64,000 nt of DNA from Paraburkholderia metrosideri (GCF_904848625.1 NZ_CAJHCP010000007.1:124001-188000); one strand, 5' to 3'; counted from the first letter of the stretch, positions 37,169 through 46,491 are shown. Made by a program: numbers and translations. The notes: a model not told the origin generated them from the sequence alone.

Positions 37169-37196
37169 TTATCGGATAGGCAACGACAAAGCTTTA
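37169..37196 (-). promoter_or_regulatory. Sigma-28 (FliA)-like promoter for fliS-fliT
   Basis: On the minus strand TAAA (37196-37193), a 16-base spacer, then TCCGATAA (37176-37169). The consensus is TAAA-N15-GCCGATAA, so one spacer base and one -10 base differ. It points toward fliS. Confidence 0.55.
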
Positions 37197-37480
37197 GGCC
37201 GATGTAAGGAGGATTAAGGGACGTATCGCGCAATGGCAAGCGCCGCGCCGGTCGGGCTCAATTCACGTTCACATCGAGCCGCACCGGGACCGCCTCGTCA
37301 GCAAGGACGATAGCGGCCGCAGCGAAAACGCCCTTGCGGGCGACCTGCCGACATCATGCAATCCGCATAGACGCCGTATCCACCACGCACTTTCGACGCG
37401 AGTGCGATGCATACACGGCCTTGCGAATCTCCATGCAAAACGGGCTTCGCGGACGGTCTCTCGCGCCGTCCGAAGCGCGT
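37197..37480. other. Gap between the fliS promoter and the fliE stop
   Basis: These 284 bp lie 3' of fliE and upstream of the fliS promoter. No gene with a plausible start and codon pattern is seen, and no strong hairpin with a T tract was found by eye. Confidence 0.4.
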
Positions 37481-37825
37481 CTAGACCGACATCTGCGCGA
37501 TCTCGTTATAGGCGGAGACCAGTTTGTTGCGCACCTGCAGGCCGAACTGGAAGCCGACGTTGGCCTTCTGCATATCGACCATCACGTCGTTCAGCGACAC
37601 GTTGGAGGAGCCCAGTTCGAACGCCTGCGATTCGCCGATCGCCGATTTCTGGTCGTCGCTGATCTTGTCGAGCGAGGCCTTCATCGCCGACGCGAAGCTG
37701 CCGGCCGTCGCCGCACCGTTCGCTTCGGTCGCCACGTTGCTGGCGGTCGTGCCGCCGGCCGCCTGCGCCGCCATCGCTTGCATTTGTTGCAGCGCTGACG
37801 ACAGCGCGTTCACGGGCATGGTCAT
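37481..37825 (-). CDS. fliE: Flagellar hook-basal body protein FliE
   Basis: A 114-residue protein linking the MS ring to the rod. An Ala-rich N-terminus leads to SFASAMKASLDKISDDQ and the conserved C-terminus with NVSLNDVMVDMQKANVGFQ and VRNKLVSAYNEIAQMSV, the latter two in normal FliE order. It is divergent from fliF with 240 bp between them, the usual arrangement in Burkholderia. GGAGA stands 4 bases before the ATG. Confidence 0.96.
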   Translation of the reverse strand: MTMPVNALSSALQQMQAMAAQAAGGTTASNVATEANGAATAGSFASAMKASLDKISDDQKSAIGESQAFELGSSNVSLNDVMVDMQKANVGFQFGLQVRNKLVSAYNEIAQMSV

Positions 37826-38065
37826 GTTCTCTCCATTAAATGAACGACCGGCGCATCACAGCCGTACCGATCTGACCAGAAGCATAGCAAGCGCCCCCCG
37901 GTAGAAAGGCCCGAAACTAGGGGGGAAACCCCGCTCTATTCAAGCAATCGGGTTGAGCCGCGCTGCGGATAATTTCAAGGGTGAAAGTCTCTGTCCGTAC
38001 GCCCGCCGACCCCCGGTGCGGCGGCAGGCGGCAGGACGAAAAGGCATTCCGGAGATACCCGACGC

Positions 38066-39853
38066 ATGGATTCGTCAGCCAACTCATTGATCAACCCCGA
38101 CGCCCGCATGGGGCTGGCCGGCGCGCAGCCAGGCGCCGGCGCGGCCGGCACCGGCCAGCCCGGCGGCGCCGATGGCCTCGGGGGACTCGGCGGCATGGGC
38201 GGCAACTTCACCCAGCGGCTATCCGGTCTCGCGCAGATGCGCGGCAACCCGCGCGCGCCGCTGATCTTCGCCGTCGCGCTGCTGGTCGCCATCGTAGCCG
38301 GCCTGTTCCTGTGGTCGCGCGCGCCGGACTACAAGGTGCTGTACAGCAACCTGTCCGACCGCGACGGCGGCTCGATCATCACCGCGCTCCAGGCAGCCAA
38401 CATTCCGTACAAGTTCTCCGACAACGGTGGCGCGATCCTCGTGCCGGCCGATCAGGTGCATGAGATGCGCCTGCGCCTCGCGTCGGAAGGCCTGCCCAAG
38501 AGCGGCTCGGTCGGCTTCGAACTGATGGACAACCAGAAGTTCGGCATCAGCCAGTTCGACGAGCAGATCAACTATCAGCGTGCGCTGGAAGGCGAACTCG
38601 AACGCACGATCGAATCGATTTCGACGGTCAAATCGGCGCGCGTGCATCTGGCGATTCCGAAGCCTTCGGTGTTCGTGCGCGACAAGGAAGCGCCGTCGGC
38701 GGCTGTGCTGGTCAATCTGTTCCCGGGCCGCGTGCTCGACGAAGGCCAGGTGGTCGCGATCACGCATATGGTTTCGTCGGCGGTGCCGGAAATGCCGGTG
38801 CATGGCGTGACGATTCTCGACCAGGACGGCAATCTGCTGACCCAGCCAAGCACCGGCAGCGGTCTGGACGCGTCGCAGCTCAAGTATCGCCAGCAGATCG
38901 AGCGCAATACCCAGCAGCGCATCGACGCCATCCTGTCGCCGCTGTTCGGCTCGGGCAACGCGCACTCGCAGGTCAGCGCCGATATCGACTTCTCGCACAG
39001 CGAACAGACCTCGGAAAACTACGGCCCGAACGGCAATCCGCAGCAAGCGGCGATTCGCAGCCAGCAAAGCAGCAGCGCCACTGAAATGTCGCAAAGCGGC
39101 GCGTCGGGCGTGCCGGGTGCGCTGTCGAACCAGCCGCCGCAACCGGCTTCCGCACCGATCGTCGCCGGTAATGGCGCGAGCGGCGTGACGACCACGCCGG
39201 TCAGCGATCACAAGGACTCGACCACCAACTACGAACTCAACAAGACCGTGAGCCACATCGATCAGCCGATGGGCGGCATCAAGCGTCTGTCGGTCGCGGT
39301 GGTCGTGAACTACATGCAGGTCACCGACGCGAAGGGCCACAGCACCATGCAGCCGGTCACCGCGGACAAGCTCGAACAGGTCACGCAACTGGTGAAGGAC
39401 GCGATGGGCTTCGACGCGCAGCGCGGCGACTCGGTCAACGTGGTCAACAGCGCGTTCTCCACCGAAGTCGATCCGGACGCCAACCTGCCATGGTGGCGCA
39501 CTCGCGACATGATCGCGCTGTACAAGCAGATCGCGACCTACCTCGGCATCGGCGCAGTGGCTCTGTTCCTGTACTTCGTGATGGTCAAGCCGGCGCTGCG
39601 CCGCGCGTTCCCGCCGCCGGAACCCGCGATCCCCGCGCTGGCCTCGCCCGACGAGCCGATTCTGCTCGACGGCATCCCGGCCGCCGAGCGCGAAGGCGCG
39701 GTGGTCGAGATCGAGACCGACAGCGAAACACTCGCGCTCGAAAGTGCGAAACACAAATATGAGCGGAACCTGGAATTCGCACGCGGTATTGCGCGCCAGG
39801 ATCCGAAGATCGTTGCAACCGTCGTGAAAAATTGGGTGTCCGATGAGCGCTGA
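38066..39853 (+). CDS. fliF: Flagellar MS-ring protein FliF
   Basis: A 595-residue inner-membrane ring protein. The first 50 residues are Gly/Ala-rich and cytoplasmic; helix 1 is at about 64-84; the secretin-like ring-building repeats follow with NIPYKFSDNGGAILVPAD and ASEGLPKSGSVGFE; helix 2 is at about 494-512; the C-terminal tail ending VVKNWVSDER is the FliG-binding site. The stop overlaps fliG by 11 bases. GGAGA stands 10 bases before the ATG. Confidence 0.97.
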   Translation: MDSSANSLINPDARMGLAGAQPGAGAAGTGQPGGADGLGGLGGMGGNFTQRLSGLAQMRGNPRAPLIFAVALLVAIVAGLFLWSRAPDYKVLYSNLSDRDGGSIITALQAANIPYKFSDNGGAILVPADQVHEMRLRLASEGLPKSGSVGFELMDNQKFGISQFDEQINYQRALEGELERTIESISTVKSARVHLAIPKPSVFVRDKEAPSAAVLVNLFPGRVLDEGQVVAITHMVSSAVPEMPVHGVTILDQDGNLLTQPSTGSGLDASQLKYRQQIERNTQQRIDAILSPLFGSGNAHSQVSADIDFSHSEQTSENYGPNGNPQQAAIRSQQSSSATEMSQSGASGVPGALSNQPPQPASAPIVAGNGASGVTTTPVSDHKDSTTNYELNKTVSHIDQPMGGIKRLSVAVVVNYMQVTDAKGHSTMQPVTADKLEQVTQLVKDAMGFDAQRGDSVNVVNSAFSTEVDPDANLPWWRTRDMIALYKQIATYLGIGAVALFLYFVMVKPALRRAFPPPEPAIPALASPDEPILLDGIPAAEREGAVVEIETDSETLALESAKHKYERNLEFARGIARQDPKIVATVVKNWVSDER

Positions 39854-40838
39854 AGGCGTAGTGAAAAGCGCGTTGCTGCTGATGTCGATCGGCGAGGAAG
39901 AAGCCGCGCAGGTGTTCAAGTTCCTCGGCCCGCGTGAAGTCCAGAAGATCGGCGTCGCGATGGCCGCCCTGAAGAACGTGACCCGCGAGCAGGTCGACGA
40001 AGTGCTGCAGGAGTTCGTCAAGGAAGCGGAACAGCACACCGGCATGTCGCTCGATTCGAACGAGTACATCCGTTCGGTGCTGACCAAGGCGCTCGGCGAC
40101 GACAAGGCCGGCGCGATCATCGACCGGATTCTGCAAGGCAGCGATACCAGCGGTATCGAGGGCCTTAAGTGGATGGATTCCGGCGCGGTTGCCGAACTGA
40201 TCAAGAACGAGCATCCGCAGATCATCGCGACGATTCTCGTCCATCTGGATCGCGATCAGGCGTCGGAAATCGTCGCCTGCTTCTCGGAGCGGCTGCGCAA
40301 CGACGTGCTGCTGCGGATCGCGACACTCGACGGCATCCAGCCGGCCGCGCTGCGCGAACTCGACGACGTGCTGACCAGCCTGCTCTCCGGCAGCGACAAC
40401 CTCAAGCGCAGCCCGATGGGCGGTATCCGCACGGCGGCCGAAATTCTCAACTTCATGTCGAGCAATCATGAAGAAGGCGTTATTGAGAATGTTCGTCAGT
40501 ACGACGCGGAACTCGCGCAGAAGATCATCGATCAGATGTTTGTGTTCGAGAACCTGCTCGATCTGGAAGACCGCGCGATCCAGTTGCTGTTGAAGGAAGT
40601 CGAGTCCGAGGCGTTGATCATCTCGCTGAAGGGCGCGCCGCCCGCGCTGCGCCAGAAGTTCCTGTCGAACATGTCGCAGCGTGCGGCCGAACTGCTCGCC
40701 GAAGACCTCGACGCGCGCGGTCCGGTACGCGTCTCCGAAGTCGAGACGCAGCAGCGCCGTATTCTGCAGATCGTGCGCAACCTGGCCGAAGGTGGCCAGA
40801 TTGTTCTAGGCGGCAAGGCGGAAGATGCTTATGTCTGA
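39843..40838 (+). CDS. fliG: Flagellar motor switch protein FliG
   Basis: A 331-residue rotor protein. The N-terminal MS-ring-binding domain shows LLLMSIGEEEAAQVFKFLG; the middle domain has LVHLDRDQASEIVACF with the surrounding EHPQ motif (KNEHPQIIA); the C-terminal torque domain carries the charged helix with FENLLDLEDRAIQLLLKEV. Length and order match FliG. The start lies inside fliF and the stop inside fliH, indicating coupled translation. Confidence 0.97.
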   Translation: MSAEGVVKSALLLMSIGEEEAAQVFKFLGPREVQKIGVAMAALKNVTREQVDEVLQEFVKEAEQHTGMSLDSNEYIRSVLTKALGDDKAGAIIDRILQGSDTSGIEGLKWMDSGAVAELIKNEHPQIIATILVHLDRDQASEIVACFSERLRNDVLLRIATLDGIQPAALRELDDVLTSLLSGSDNLKRSPMGGIRTAAEILNFMSSNHEEGVIENVRQYDAELAQKIIDQMFVFENLLDLEDRAIQLLLKEVESEALIISLKGAPPALRQKFLSNMSQRAAELLAEDLDARGPVRVSEVETQQRRILQIVRNLAEGGQIVLGGKAEDAYV

Positions 40839-41514
40839 TCCGAATTCCCCGGCGAAGGACAGCCTCTCGGCGTATCAGCGCTGGGAGATGGCCTCGTTCG
40901 ATCCGGTGCCACCCGCGCCCGAGCCTACCGAACCCGAGTTCGACCACGGCGCGTTCGAGGCAGAACTGAATCATCGGCGCGACGCCGCGCATGCACAGGG
41001 CATCGCGTCGGGCCACGTGGCGGGTCAGGCGCTGGGCTATCAGGCCGGTTATGACCAGGGCCATGCGCAAGGCTTCGCGCAGGGTCAGAGCGAAGCACGT
41101 GAGGAAGCGGCGCGGCTGGCCGCTTTGGCCGCGACATTCAAGGCGGCGCTCGACGGCGCGCAGGGCGCAATCTCCGAAACGCTGGTCACGCTCGCGCTGG
41201 ATATCGCGCAGCAGGTGGTGCGTCAGCATGTGCAGCACGATCCGACGGCGCTGATCGCCGCCGCTCGTGAGGTGCTTGCAAGCGAACCCGTGCTGATCGG
41301 CGCGCCCGCGTTGATTGTGAGTCCTGCGGATTTGCCGGTGGTCGAAGCCTATCTGATGGAAGAATTGCAAACGCGTGGCTGGACTGTGCGCACCGACCCC
41401 TCGGTGGAACGCGGCGGCTGCCGCGCGCAGGCTGCCACCGGCGAGGTGGATGCGGGCATCGACACACGCTGGGAGCGCGTGGCCGCCGCACTCGGCAAGG
41501 TGAGCACATGGTGA
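40825..41514 (+). CDS. fliH: Flagellar export ATPase regulator FliH
   Basis: A 229-residue protein that holds the ATPase FliI in an inactive 2:1 complex and links it to the C ring. The middle shows the Gly/Gln/Ala heptad-like region GQALGYQAGYDQGHAQGFAQGQ in overlapping parts (about residues 65-90), typical of FliH glycine repeats, and the C-terminal half is the V-ATPase E-subunit-like domain. A second ATG two codons in is an alternative. It overlaps fliG and fliI. Confidence 0.93.
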   Translation: MLMSDPNSPAKDSLSAYQRWEMASFDPVPPAPEPTEPEFDHGAFEAELNHRRDAAHAQGIASGHVAGQALGYQAGYDQGHAQGFAQGQSEAREEAARLAALAATFKAALDGAQGAISETLVTLALDIAQQVVRQHVQHDPTALIAAAREVLASEPVLIGAPALIVSPADLPVVEAYLMEELQTRGWTVRTDPSVERGGCRAQAATGEVDAGIDTRWERVAAALGKVSTW

Positions 41515-43208
41515 AGCCGACGCTCGAAGAGATTCGCGCCAGCGATCTGACGCCGCTTGAACGCGAACTGGCGTTGGCGTCGTTTGGGGCCGAAGCGCTT
41601 GCGGATGTGTCGGTCAAAAGCGCACAGCATGCTGCGCCGGGCGCGTCGCGCACTGCGGTTCGCGGGCGTGCTCCAACAGGCTCGGCGGCGGCGGCGAGCG
41701 CTGACGCGGCCGCCGCCAATAGCGAACCGGCGGCTTCTTCCAACGCCGATTCGGCCCCTGCTTCAGACCCGGATTCGGACCTCATTTCGAGCGCTGCGCC
41801 ACTCCCCTCTTTCCCTCCGTACGATCCCGCTCTCGACAGCAATCCGCACGTGCAAGCGTGGCGCGGCCGGCTCGACGCGTTGCGCGAGCGTAATGCCATC
41901 GCGCGGCCCATGCGTGCGTGCGGGCGCCTGACGCGTGCCGCCGGGCTGGTGCTCGAGGCCGTGGGCCTGCGCCTGTCGGTGGGCGCCGAAGTGATGATCG
42001 AATTGCCGCAAGGCAGTTCGCTGTCGATGGCCGAAGCCGAAGTCGTCGGCTTTTCCGGCGACAAGCTGTTTCTGATGCCGACCACCGAAGTAATCGGCCT
42101 GCTGCCCGGCGCGCGGGTGTATCCGCTCGAAAGCGCGCCGATCGCCGATCCGAACGCGGGCGCGAAGCGTCTGCCGGTCGGCTGGGAATTGCTTGGCCGC
42201 GTGCTGGACGCGTCCGGCCGTCCGCTCGACGGGCTTGGCCCGCTCGGCACGCATGCCGATGCGCCGCTGTCGTCGCCGGTCATCAATCCGCTGAATCGCG
42301 AGCCGATTCACAAGGTGCTCGACGTCGGCGTGCGCGCGATCAATGCGCTGCTGACCGTGGGACGCGGCCAGCGGATGGGCTTGTTCGCCGGCTCGGGGGT
42401 GGGTAAATCGGTGCTGCTCGGCACGATGGCGCGCTACACCAGCGCCGAGGTGATCGTGATCGGCCTGATCGGCGAGCGTGGCCGCGAAGTGAAGGAGTTC
42501 ATCGAGCAGATTCTCGGCGAAGAAGGTCTCGCGCGCTCCGTCGTGATCGCCGCGCCCGCCGACGTGTCGCCGTTGCTGCGGATGCAGGCCGCGTCCTATT
42601 CCACATCGCTCGCCGAATATTTCCGCGACCAGGGCAAGCATGTGCTGCTGCTGATGGATTCGCTGACCCGTTACGCGATGGCGCAACGCGAAATCGCACT
42701 GGCCGTGGGCGAGCCGCCCGCCACCAAGGGCTATCCGCCGTCGGTGTTCGCGAAGCTGCCGGCGCTGGTCGAGCGGACCGGCAACGGCCCGGCGGGTGGC
42801 GGCTCGATCACCGCGTTCTACACCGTGCTGACCGAAGGCGACGACCAGCAGGACCCGATTGCCGACTCCGCGCGAGCGATTCTCGACGGCCACATTGTGT
42901 TGTCGCGCTCGCTGGCCGAGGCCGGCCACTACCCGGCGATCGATATCGAAGCATCGATTAGCCGGGCAATGACCGCGCTGATCGACGATAACCATCTGAA
43001 CAAGACGCGTATGTTCAAGCAGATGCTGTCGCGCTATCAGCGCAACCGCGATCTGATCAACGTGGGCGCCTATTCGAGCGGACGCGACGCGGTGCTCGAC
43101 CGGGCGATTGCGCTGTATCCGCGAATGGAAGCATTTTTGCAGCAAGGGTTTCGCGAGTGCGCGAACTTTGAACCGAGTGTCGGCATGCTCGACGCTCTGT
43201 TTGCCTGA
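41508..43208 (+). CDS. fliI: Flagellar export ATPase FliI with a long N-terminal extension
   Basis: A 566-residue F1-beta-like ATPase. The Walker A loop is GSGVGKS at residues 295-301; IVIGLIGERGREVKEFIE and LLLMDSLTRYAMAQREIALA are the family motifs. It drives unfolding and entry of export substrates. About the first 110 residues, rich in Ala, Ser and Pro (residues 45-100 especially), exceed the 457-residue Salmonella protein. The frame is continuous from the ATG that overlaps fliH, so the extension appears real, and the conserved domain begins near residue 112. Confidence 0.95.
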   Translation: MVKPTLEEIRASDLTPLERELALASFGAEALADVSVKSAQHAAPGASRTAVRGRAPTGSAAAASADAAAANSEPAASSNADSAPASDPDSDLISSAAPLPSFPPYDPALDSNPHVQAWRGRLDALRERNAIARPMRACGRLTRAAGLVLEAVGLRLSVGAEVMIELPQGSSLSMAEAEVVGFSGDKLFLMPTTEVIGLLPGARVYPLESAPIADPNAGAKRLPVGWELLGRVLDASGRPLDGLGPLGTHADAPLSSPVINPLNREPIHKVLDVGVRAINALLTVGRGQRMGLFAGSGVGKSVLLGTMARYTSAEVIVIGLIGERGREVKEFIEQILGEEGLARSVVIAAPADVSPLLRMQAASYSTSLAEYFRDQGKHVLLLMDSLTRYAMAQREIALAVGEPPATKGYPPSVFAKLPALVERTGNGPAGGGSITAFYTVLTEGDDQQDPIADSARAILDGHIVLSRSLAEAGHYPAIDIEASISRAMTALIDDNHLNKTRMFKQMLSRYQRNRDLINVGAYSSGRDAVLDRAIALYPRMEAFLQQGFRECANFEPSVGMLDALFA

Positions 43209-43219
43209 GGAGGCTGACG

Positions 43220-43669
43220 ATGGCGAAACACTTTCCGATCAAGACGCTTATCGGCCTTGCGCAGGACGACGTGGACGCCGCTGCACAACGTCTGGGGCGC
43301 GCGCAGCGCGAGCGCAACGACGTGGAAGCCCAGCTCAACGCGCTCGTGCAGTACCGCGACGAATACCACTCGCGTTTCAACGCGACCGCGCAGACCGGCA
43401 TGCCGGCGGGCAACATGCGCAATTTTCAGGCATTCATCGACACGCTCGACGCCGCCATCGACCAGCAGCGCAATCTGCTGGTCACGGCCACGGCGCGGGT
43501 CGAAGCGGCGAAGCCCGACTGGCAGCGTCAGAAGCAGAAACTCGGCTCGTATGAAGTGTTGCAGGCGCGCGGCGAAGCAGCCGAAGCGAAAACCGTGGCG
43601 CGGCGCGACCAGCGCGACGCCGACGAACACGCCGCCAGGATTCTGCGGATGCGCACCGAAGGCGTTTGA
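43220..43669 (+). CDS. fliJ: Flagellar export chaperone FliJ
   Basis: A 149-residue protein that is almost all coiled coil, with RLGRAQRERNDVEAQLNALVQYRDEYHSRF in heptad form (residues about 25-54) and charged helices to the end. It escorts export substrates and stimulates FliI as the central stalk. GAGGAGG-type sequence precedes the ATG, 11 bp after fliI. Similar length to known FliJ. Confidence 0.93.
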   Translation: MAKHFPIKTLIGLAQDDVDAAAQRLGRAQRERNDVEAQLNALVQYRDEYHSRFNATAQTGMPAGNMRNFQAFIDTLDAAIDQQRNLLVTATARVEAAKPDWQRQKQKLGSYEVLQARGEAAEAKTVARRDQRDADEHAARILRMRTEGV

Positions 43670-43785
43670 TCCGCGCAATGCGTGTGCTGTACCTAACGTG
43701 CTTTACGTGTTCCACATGTGTTAACGGGAGCGGGCTCCGCTTGCCCGACTAAACCTCCCACCTTGACGGTTTGACAGGATTCCCT

Positions 43786-45303
43786 ATGTCGCTTCTTTCA
43801 CAGATCGGCTCGTTATTCGGCTCAGGCGCCAGCCAGTCGGCCAGCGCCGCCGCAACCGCTGCGGCGAATGCGATCCCGTTCTCGCAGACCTTGCAGCAGA
43901 GCATCGTCCAGCAGAACAGCACGGCGCAGAGCCAGCAGCAGGCTTCGGCTTCGGCTTCGTCGTCTGCGTCTGCGTCTGCGTCTGCATCGCAGGCGTCATC
44001 GTCGAGCGTACACGACGCACCGGCGCCAGCTGATTCATCGACGCAAAGTGCCAGCGATACGAGCAATAGCACTCAGCAAAATAGCGGCGCCACGTCGGCG
44101 TCGGGCGCGACGGACGGCACGGACGGTACGAAGCCGGCGTCGACCGGCAAAACGGGCGCGACCCGTCAGGCGAAGAACAGCCATGCCGCGAGCCAGACCG
44201 ACGCCGCCACCGCAGCGGCCTCTGCCGCCGCACAGGCGCAAGCTCAGGCTCAGACGCAAGCGCAGACCGATGCGGCGAACGCTACGGCGCAGGCCACCGA
44301 CGCCACCGACACGAGCGCCGCCGACGCCGCAGCCGCGACCGCGATCACAACGACAACGACCGGCAGCGCGACGGGCAAGAAATCCGCGATCGATCCGAAG
44401 ACGATCAAGGACGCGACGCAGGCCGCGCTTGCTGCGCTGGCCAGCGGCCAGGGCGGGGTGCCTGCGCAGGCGCTGGCAGCGGGCGCGGCAGCGAACGTCA
44501 AAACGGGCGGCCTTGCGGGAGCGAGCGGTAGTCTGAGCGGATCGGCGGACGGCAAGACGCTGGCGACCGGGTTGCTCGGCGAGGGCAAGGGATCGAGCGC
44601 GAAAGCGGCGCTTGCCGCGGCGACGACAGCCACGTCGACGGCGCTGGCGGACCAGTCGGCCACGAAATCGTCGCTGGACGCGTTGGCTGCGGCCGCCGCC
44701 GATGGCTCGCAGGCCGACAATCTGGCCGCCTTCAAGAGTGCCGCCGACGCCGCCACGGCTGCCCAGGCCGCCGCGCAAGCCGCTGCGAGCGCGGCAGGCA
44801 CGACTTCGGCGGTGCAGAGCACCGGCAACGCCAGCGCGGCTGCCGCGGCGAACGCACTGGCACCGCAAGTTGGCACGAGCGACTGGGAAGACGCGCTGGG
44901 CCAGAAGGTCGTATTCCTGTCGAACGCCCATTCGCAGAGTGCCGAACTGACGTTGAACCCGAAGGACCTCGGGCCTCTCCAGGTTGTCCTGCAGGTTGCC
45001 GACAACCATGCCCACGCGTTATTCGTGTCCCAGCACCAGTCGGTCCGCGAAGCTGTCGAGGCCGCGTTGCCGAAGTTGCGGGAAGCGATGGAGTCCAACG
45101 GAATCGGACTCGGAAGCGCGAGCGTGAGCGACGGCTTTGCCGGCCAAAGCAGCGGCCAGCAGAACGCCGGCTCAGGCCGGTCGAGCAGCAGATCCAGCGG
45201 AAACAGCGACTCGGTAGCCGGCGTCGACGGCGTCGATTCCACTGAAACGATAACGCCCGCGACCACCCGCAAAACCGTAGGCTTGGTCGACACATTTGCG
45301 TAG
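43786..45303 (+). CDS. fliK: Flagellar hook-length control protein FliK
   Basis: A 505-residue ruler protein. The N-terminal 340 residues are strongly Ala/Ser/Thr/Gln-rich with microsatellite-like repeats, as expected for the extended ruler. The C-terminal Flg_hook domain has QKVVFLSNAHSQSAELTLNPKDLGPLQVVLQV in normal order (about residues 375-406), the part that contacts FlhB to stop hook export. The TTG at 43771 is also in frame; the ATG at 43786 is preferred. It closes the fliF operon; an intergenic repeat element follows. Confidence 0.93.
   Translation: MSLLSQIGSLFGSGASQSASAAATAAANAIPFSQTLQQSIVQQNSTAQSQQQASASASSSASASASASQASSSSVHDAPAPADSSTQSASDTSNSTQQNSGATSASGATDGTDGTKPASTGKTGATRQAKNSHAASQTDAATAAASAAAQAQAQAQTQAQTDAANATAQATDATDTSAADAAAATAITTTTTGSATGKKSAIDPKTIKDATQAALAALASGQGGVPAQALAAGAAANVKTGGLAGASGSLSGSADGKTLATGLLGEGKGSSAKAALAAATTATSTALADQSATKSSLDALAAAAADGSQADNLAAFKSAADAATAAQAAAQAAASAAGTTSAVQSTGNASAAAAANALAPQVGTSDWEDALGQKVVFLSNAHSQSAELTLNPKDLGPLQVVLQVADNHAHALFVSQHQSVREAVEAALPKLREAMESNGIGLGSASVSDGFAGQSSGQQNAGSGRSSSRSSGNSDSVAGVDGVDSTETITPATTRKTVGLVDTFA
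43941..43989 (+). repeat. Hexanucleotide microsatellite inside fliK
   Basis: GCTTCG is repeated about three times, then TCTGCG about four times, coding for a run of Ala-Ser dipeptides. The six-base unit preserves the frame, so slippage would change the ruler length by two residues per unit. Confidence 0.7.
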
Positions 45304-45993
45304 GGCGAGGCAGCACCGGCGACACAGCGCAACGAGCGGATATCTCCAACGAATGGCCGCCCCTCGGCACCATTGAATTGATGTGTTTGCGGAAGGCTCT
45401 TCGGCGACTCAATACGCGAAATCGGAGCTGAGCGCCCCGACAGCGCGTACGGCGGTAAGAGAAGAGCGTGCCTTGTAGCGAGACCCGAGCGTACCGAAGC
45501 AACCCTTCGGGCCGCTCCGGCTGCACCTGATCTGCGGGCACACAGCACGGCAGAAAGAAGTACCGCGCCGGCCCGCGCAGCGTGGCGGGAAGCATGACTG
45601 CTTTGTCACGAACGCGGAATGTGCGGGAGCACTGATTCCAGATGCACCACTACCCCCTCCAAGCCAGGGGACCCGCTTCAAGGCTAGCGGTGTGAGCCCG
45701 CTTTCTTTGCTTACTTTCTTTGCGGCGGCAAAGAAAGTGAGTGCCGCCCCGCACAGGGGCAGTGCTAATAGACCACCGTGAAAGCAAGGAAAGGCCAACA
45801 CCACAAGAGCACATCCCCTCAGCCGCTCAAAAAGAAAACCTCCCGGCATACGCCACCACAAAAAAAAACACCCCCACCCCAACCTTAAAAACCAGAGATA
45901 GCCTGCAATAACCCTTCTTTTCGACCCATCGCGCCGCAGGCAAATCAACAACAATCACACCACCAGCACTAACGGCAAGCAAAAGCAAACCAC
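45304..45993. repeat. 690-bp gap between fliK and fliL carrying a dispersed Burkholderia-type repeat
   Basis: The stretch 45690-45790 contains an 11-bp perfect inverted repeat (ACTTTCTTTGC at 45713-45723, GCAAAGAAAGT at 45728-45738, loop GGCG) followed by GTGCCGCCCCGCACAGGGGC, a sequence block I recognise as a repeat scattered through Paraburkholderia genomes. A 181-codon minus-strand ORF here (45409-45954) is the usual spurious translation of it. The 3' part (about 45835-45993) is A- and C-rich, with low G, directly before fliL, and shows no Shine-Dalgarno sequence. Confidence 0.65.
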
Positions 45994-46491
45994 ATGGCAA
46001 CCACAACTGCACCTCAGCAAACCGCGTCCGCGTCGCCGGGCCCGATGAAGCGCATCATCCTGATCGCCCTGATTGCGATCATCGCCGCAGGCGCAGCCGG
46101 CGCTGGCGTGTGGTTCTTCATGTCCAAGCGCGCTCCGGCAGCCGCCAGCGCCGCTGAAGCTCTGCCGCCGCCCGCACCGCTGTTCTTCCCGCTCGAATCG
46201 ATGACCGTCAACCTGCAATCGGACGACGGCCAGCAGCATTTCCTGCGCATCGGCCTGACGCTCAAGCTCAGCGACGCGAAGACCCAGCAGGAACTCACCG
46301 ATCACATGCCGGAACTGCGCAGCCGCATTCTGCTCGCGCTGTCGAACCATCATCCGGACGATCTCGCGCCGCTCGACGGCAAGCGCGCGCTCGCCACCGA
46401 ACTCAAGTCGCTGATCGAGGAGCCCACCGACAAGGGCGCACCGCCGGTCCACGTCGACGACGTGCTGTTCACCGAATTCGTCGTGCAGTAA
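45994..46491 (+). CDS. fliL: Flagellar basal-body-associated protein FliL
   Basis: A 165-residue single-pass inner-membrane protein. Residues 19-44 form the helix; the periplasmic stomatin-like domain follows with FFPLESMTVNLQSDD and LRIGLTLKLSD. It surrounds stators and supports torque. The C-terminus ends FTEFVVQ as in known FliL. The ATG has no clear ribosome-binding site (the leader is A/C-rich). First gene of fliL-fliR. Confidence 0.95.
   Translation: MATTTAPQQTASASPGPMKRIILIALIAIIAAGAAGAGVWFFMSKRAPAAASAAEALPPPAPLFFPLESMTVNLQSDDGQQHFLRIGLTLKLSDAKTQQELTDHMPELRSRILLALSNHHPDDLAPLDGKRALATELKSLIEEPTDKGAPPVHVDDVLFTEFVVQ

Noticed and set aside
37953..37973. Sigma-70 promoter TTGAGC/GATAAT before fliF
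   Set aside because: The two boxes are only 9 bases apart, too close for a promoter.
38219..40225. 668-codon minus-strand ORF opposite fliF and fliG
   Set aside because: It is antisense to two certain flagellar genes and is very rich in Arg, His, Asp and Val, the usual mirror of high-GC coding sequence.
41763..43145. 460-codon minus-strand ORF opposite fliI
   Set aside because: Antisense shadow of fliI with the same mirror composition.
45409..45954. 181-codon minus-strand ORF between fliK and fliL
   Set aside because: It reads through the dispersed repeat block, has a Cys/Arg/Ser-rich composition unlike a folded protein, and no ribosome-binding site.
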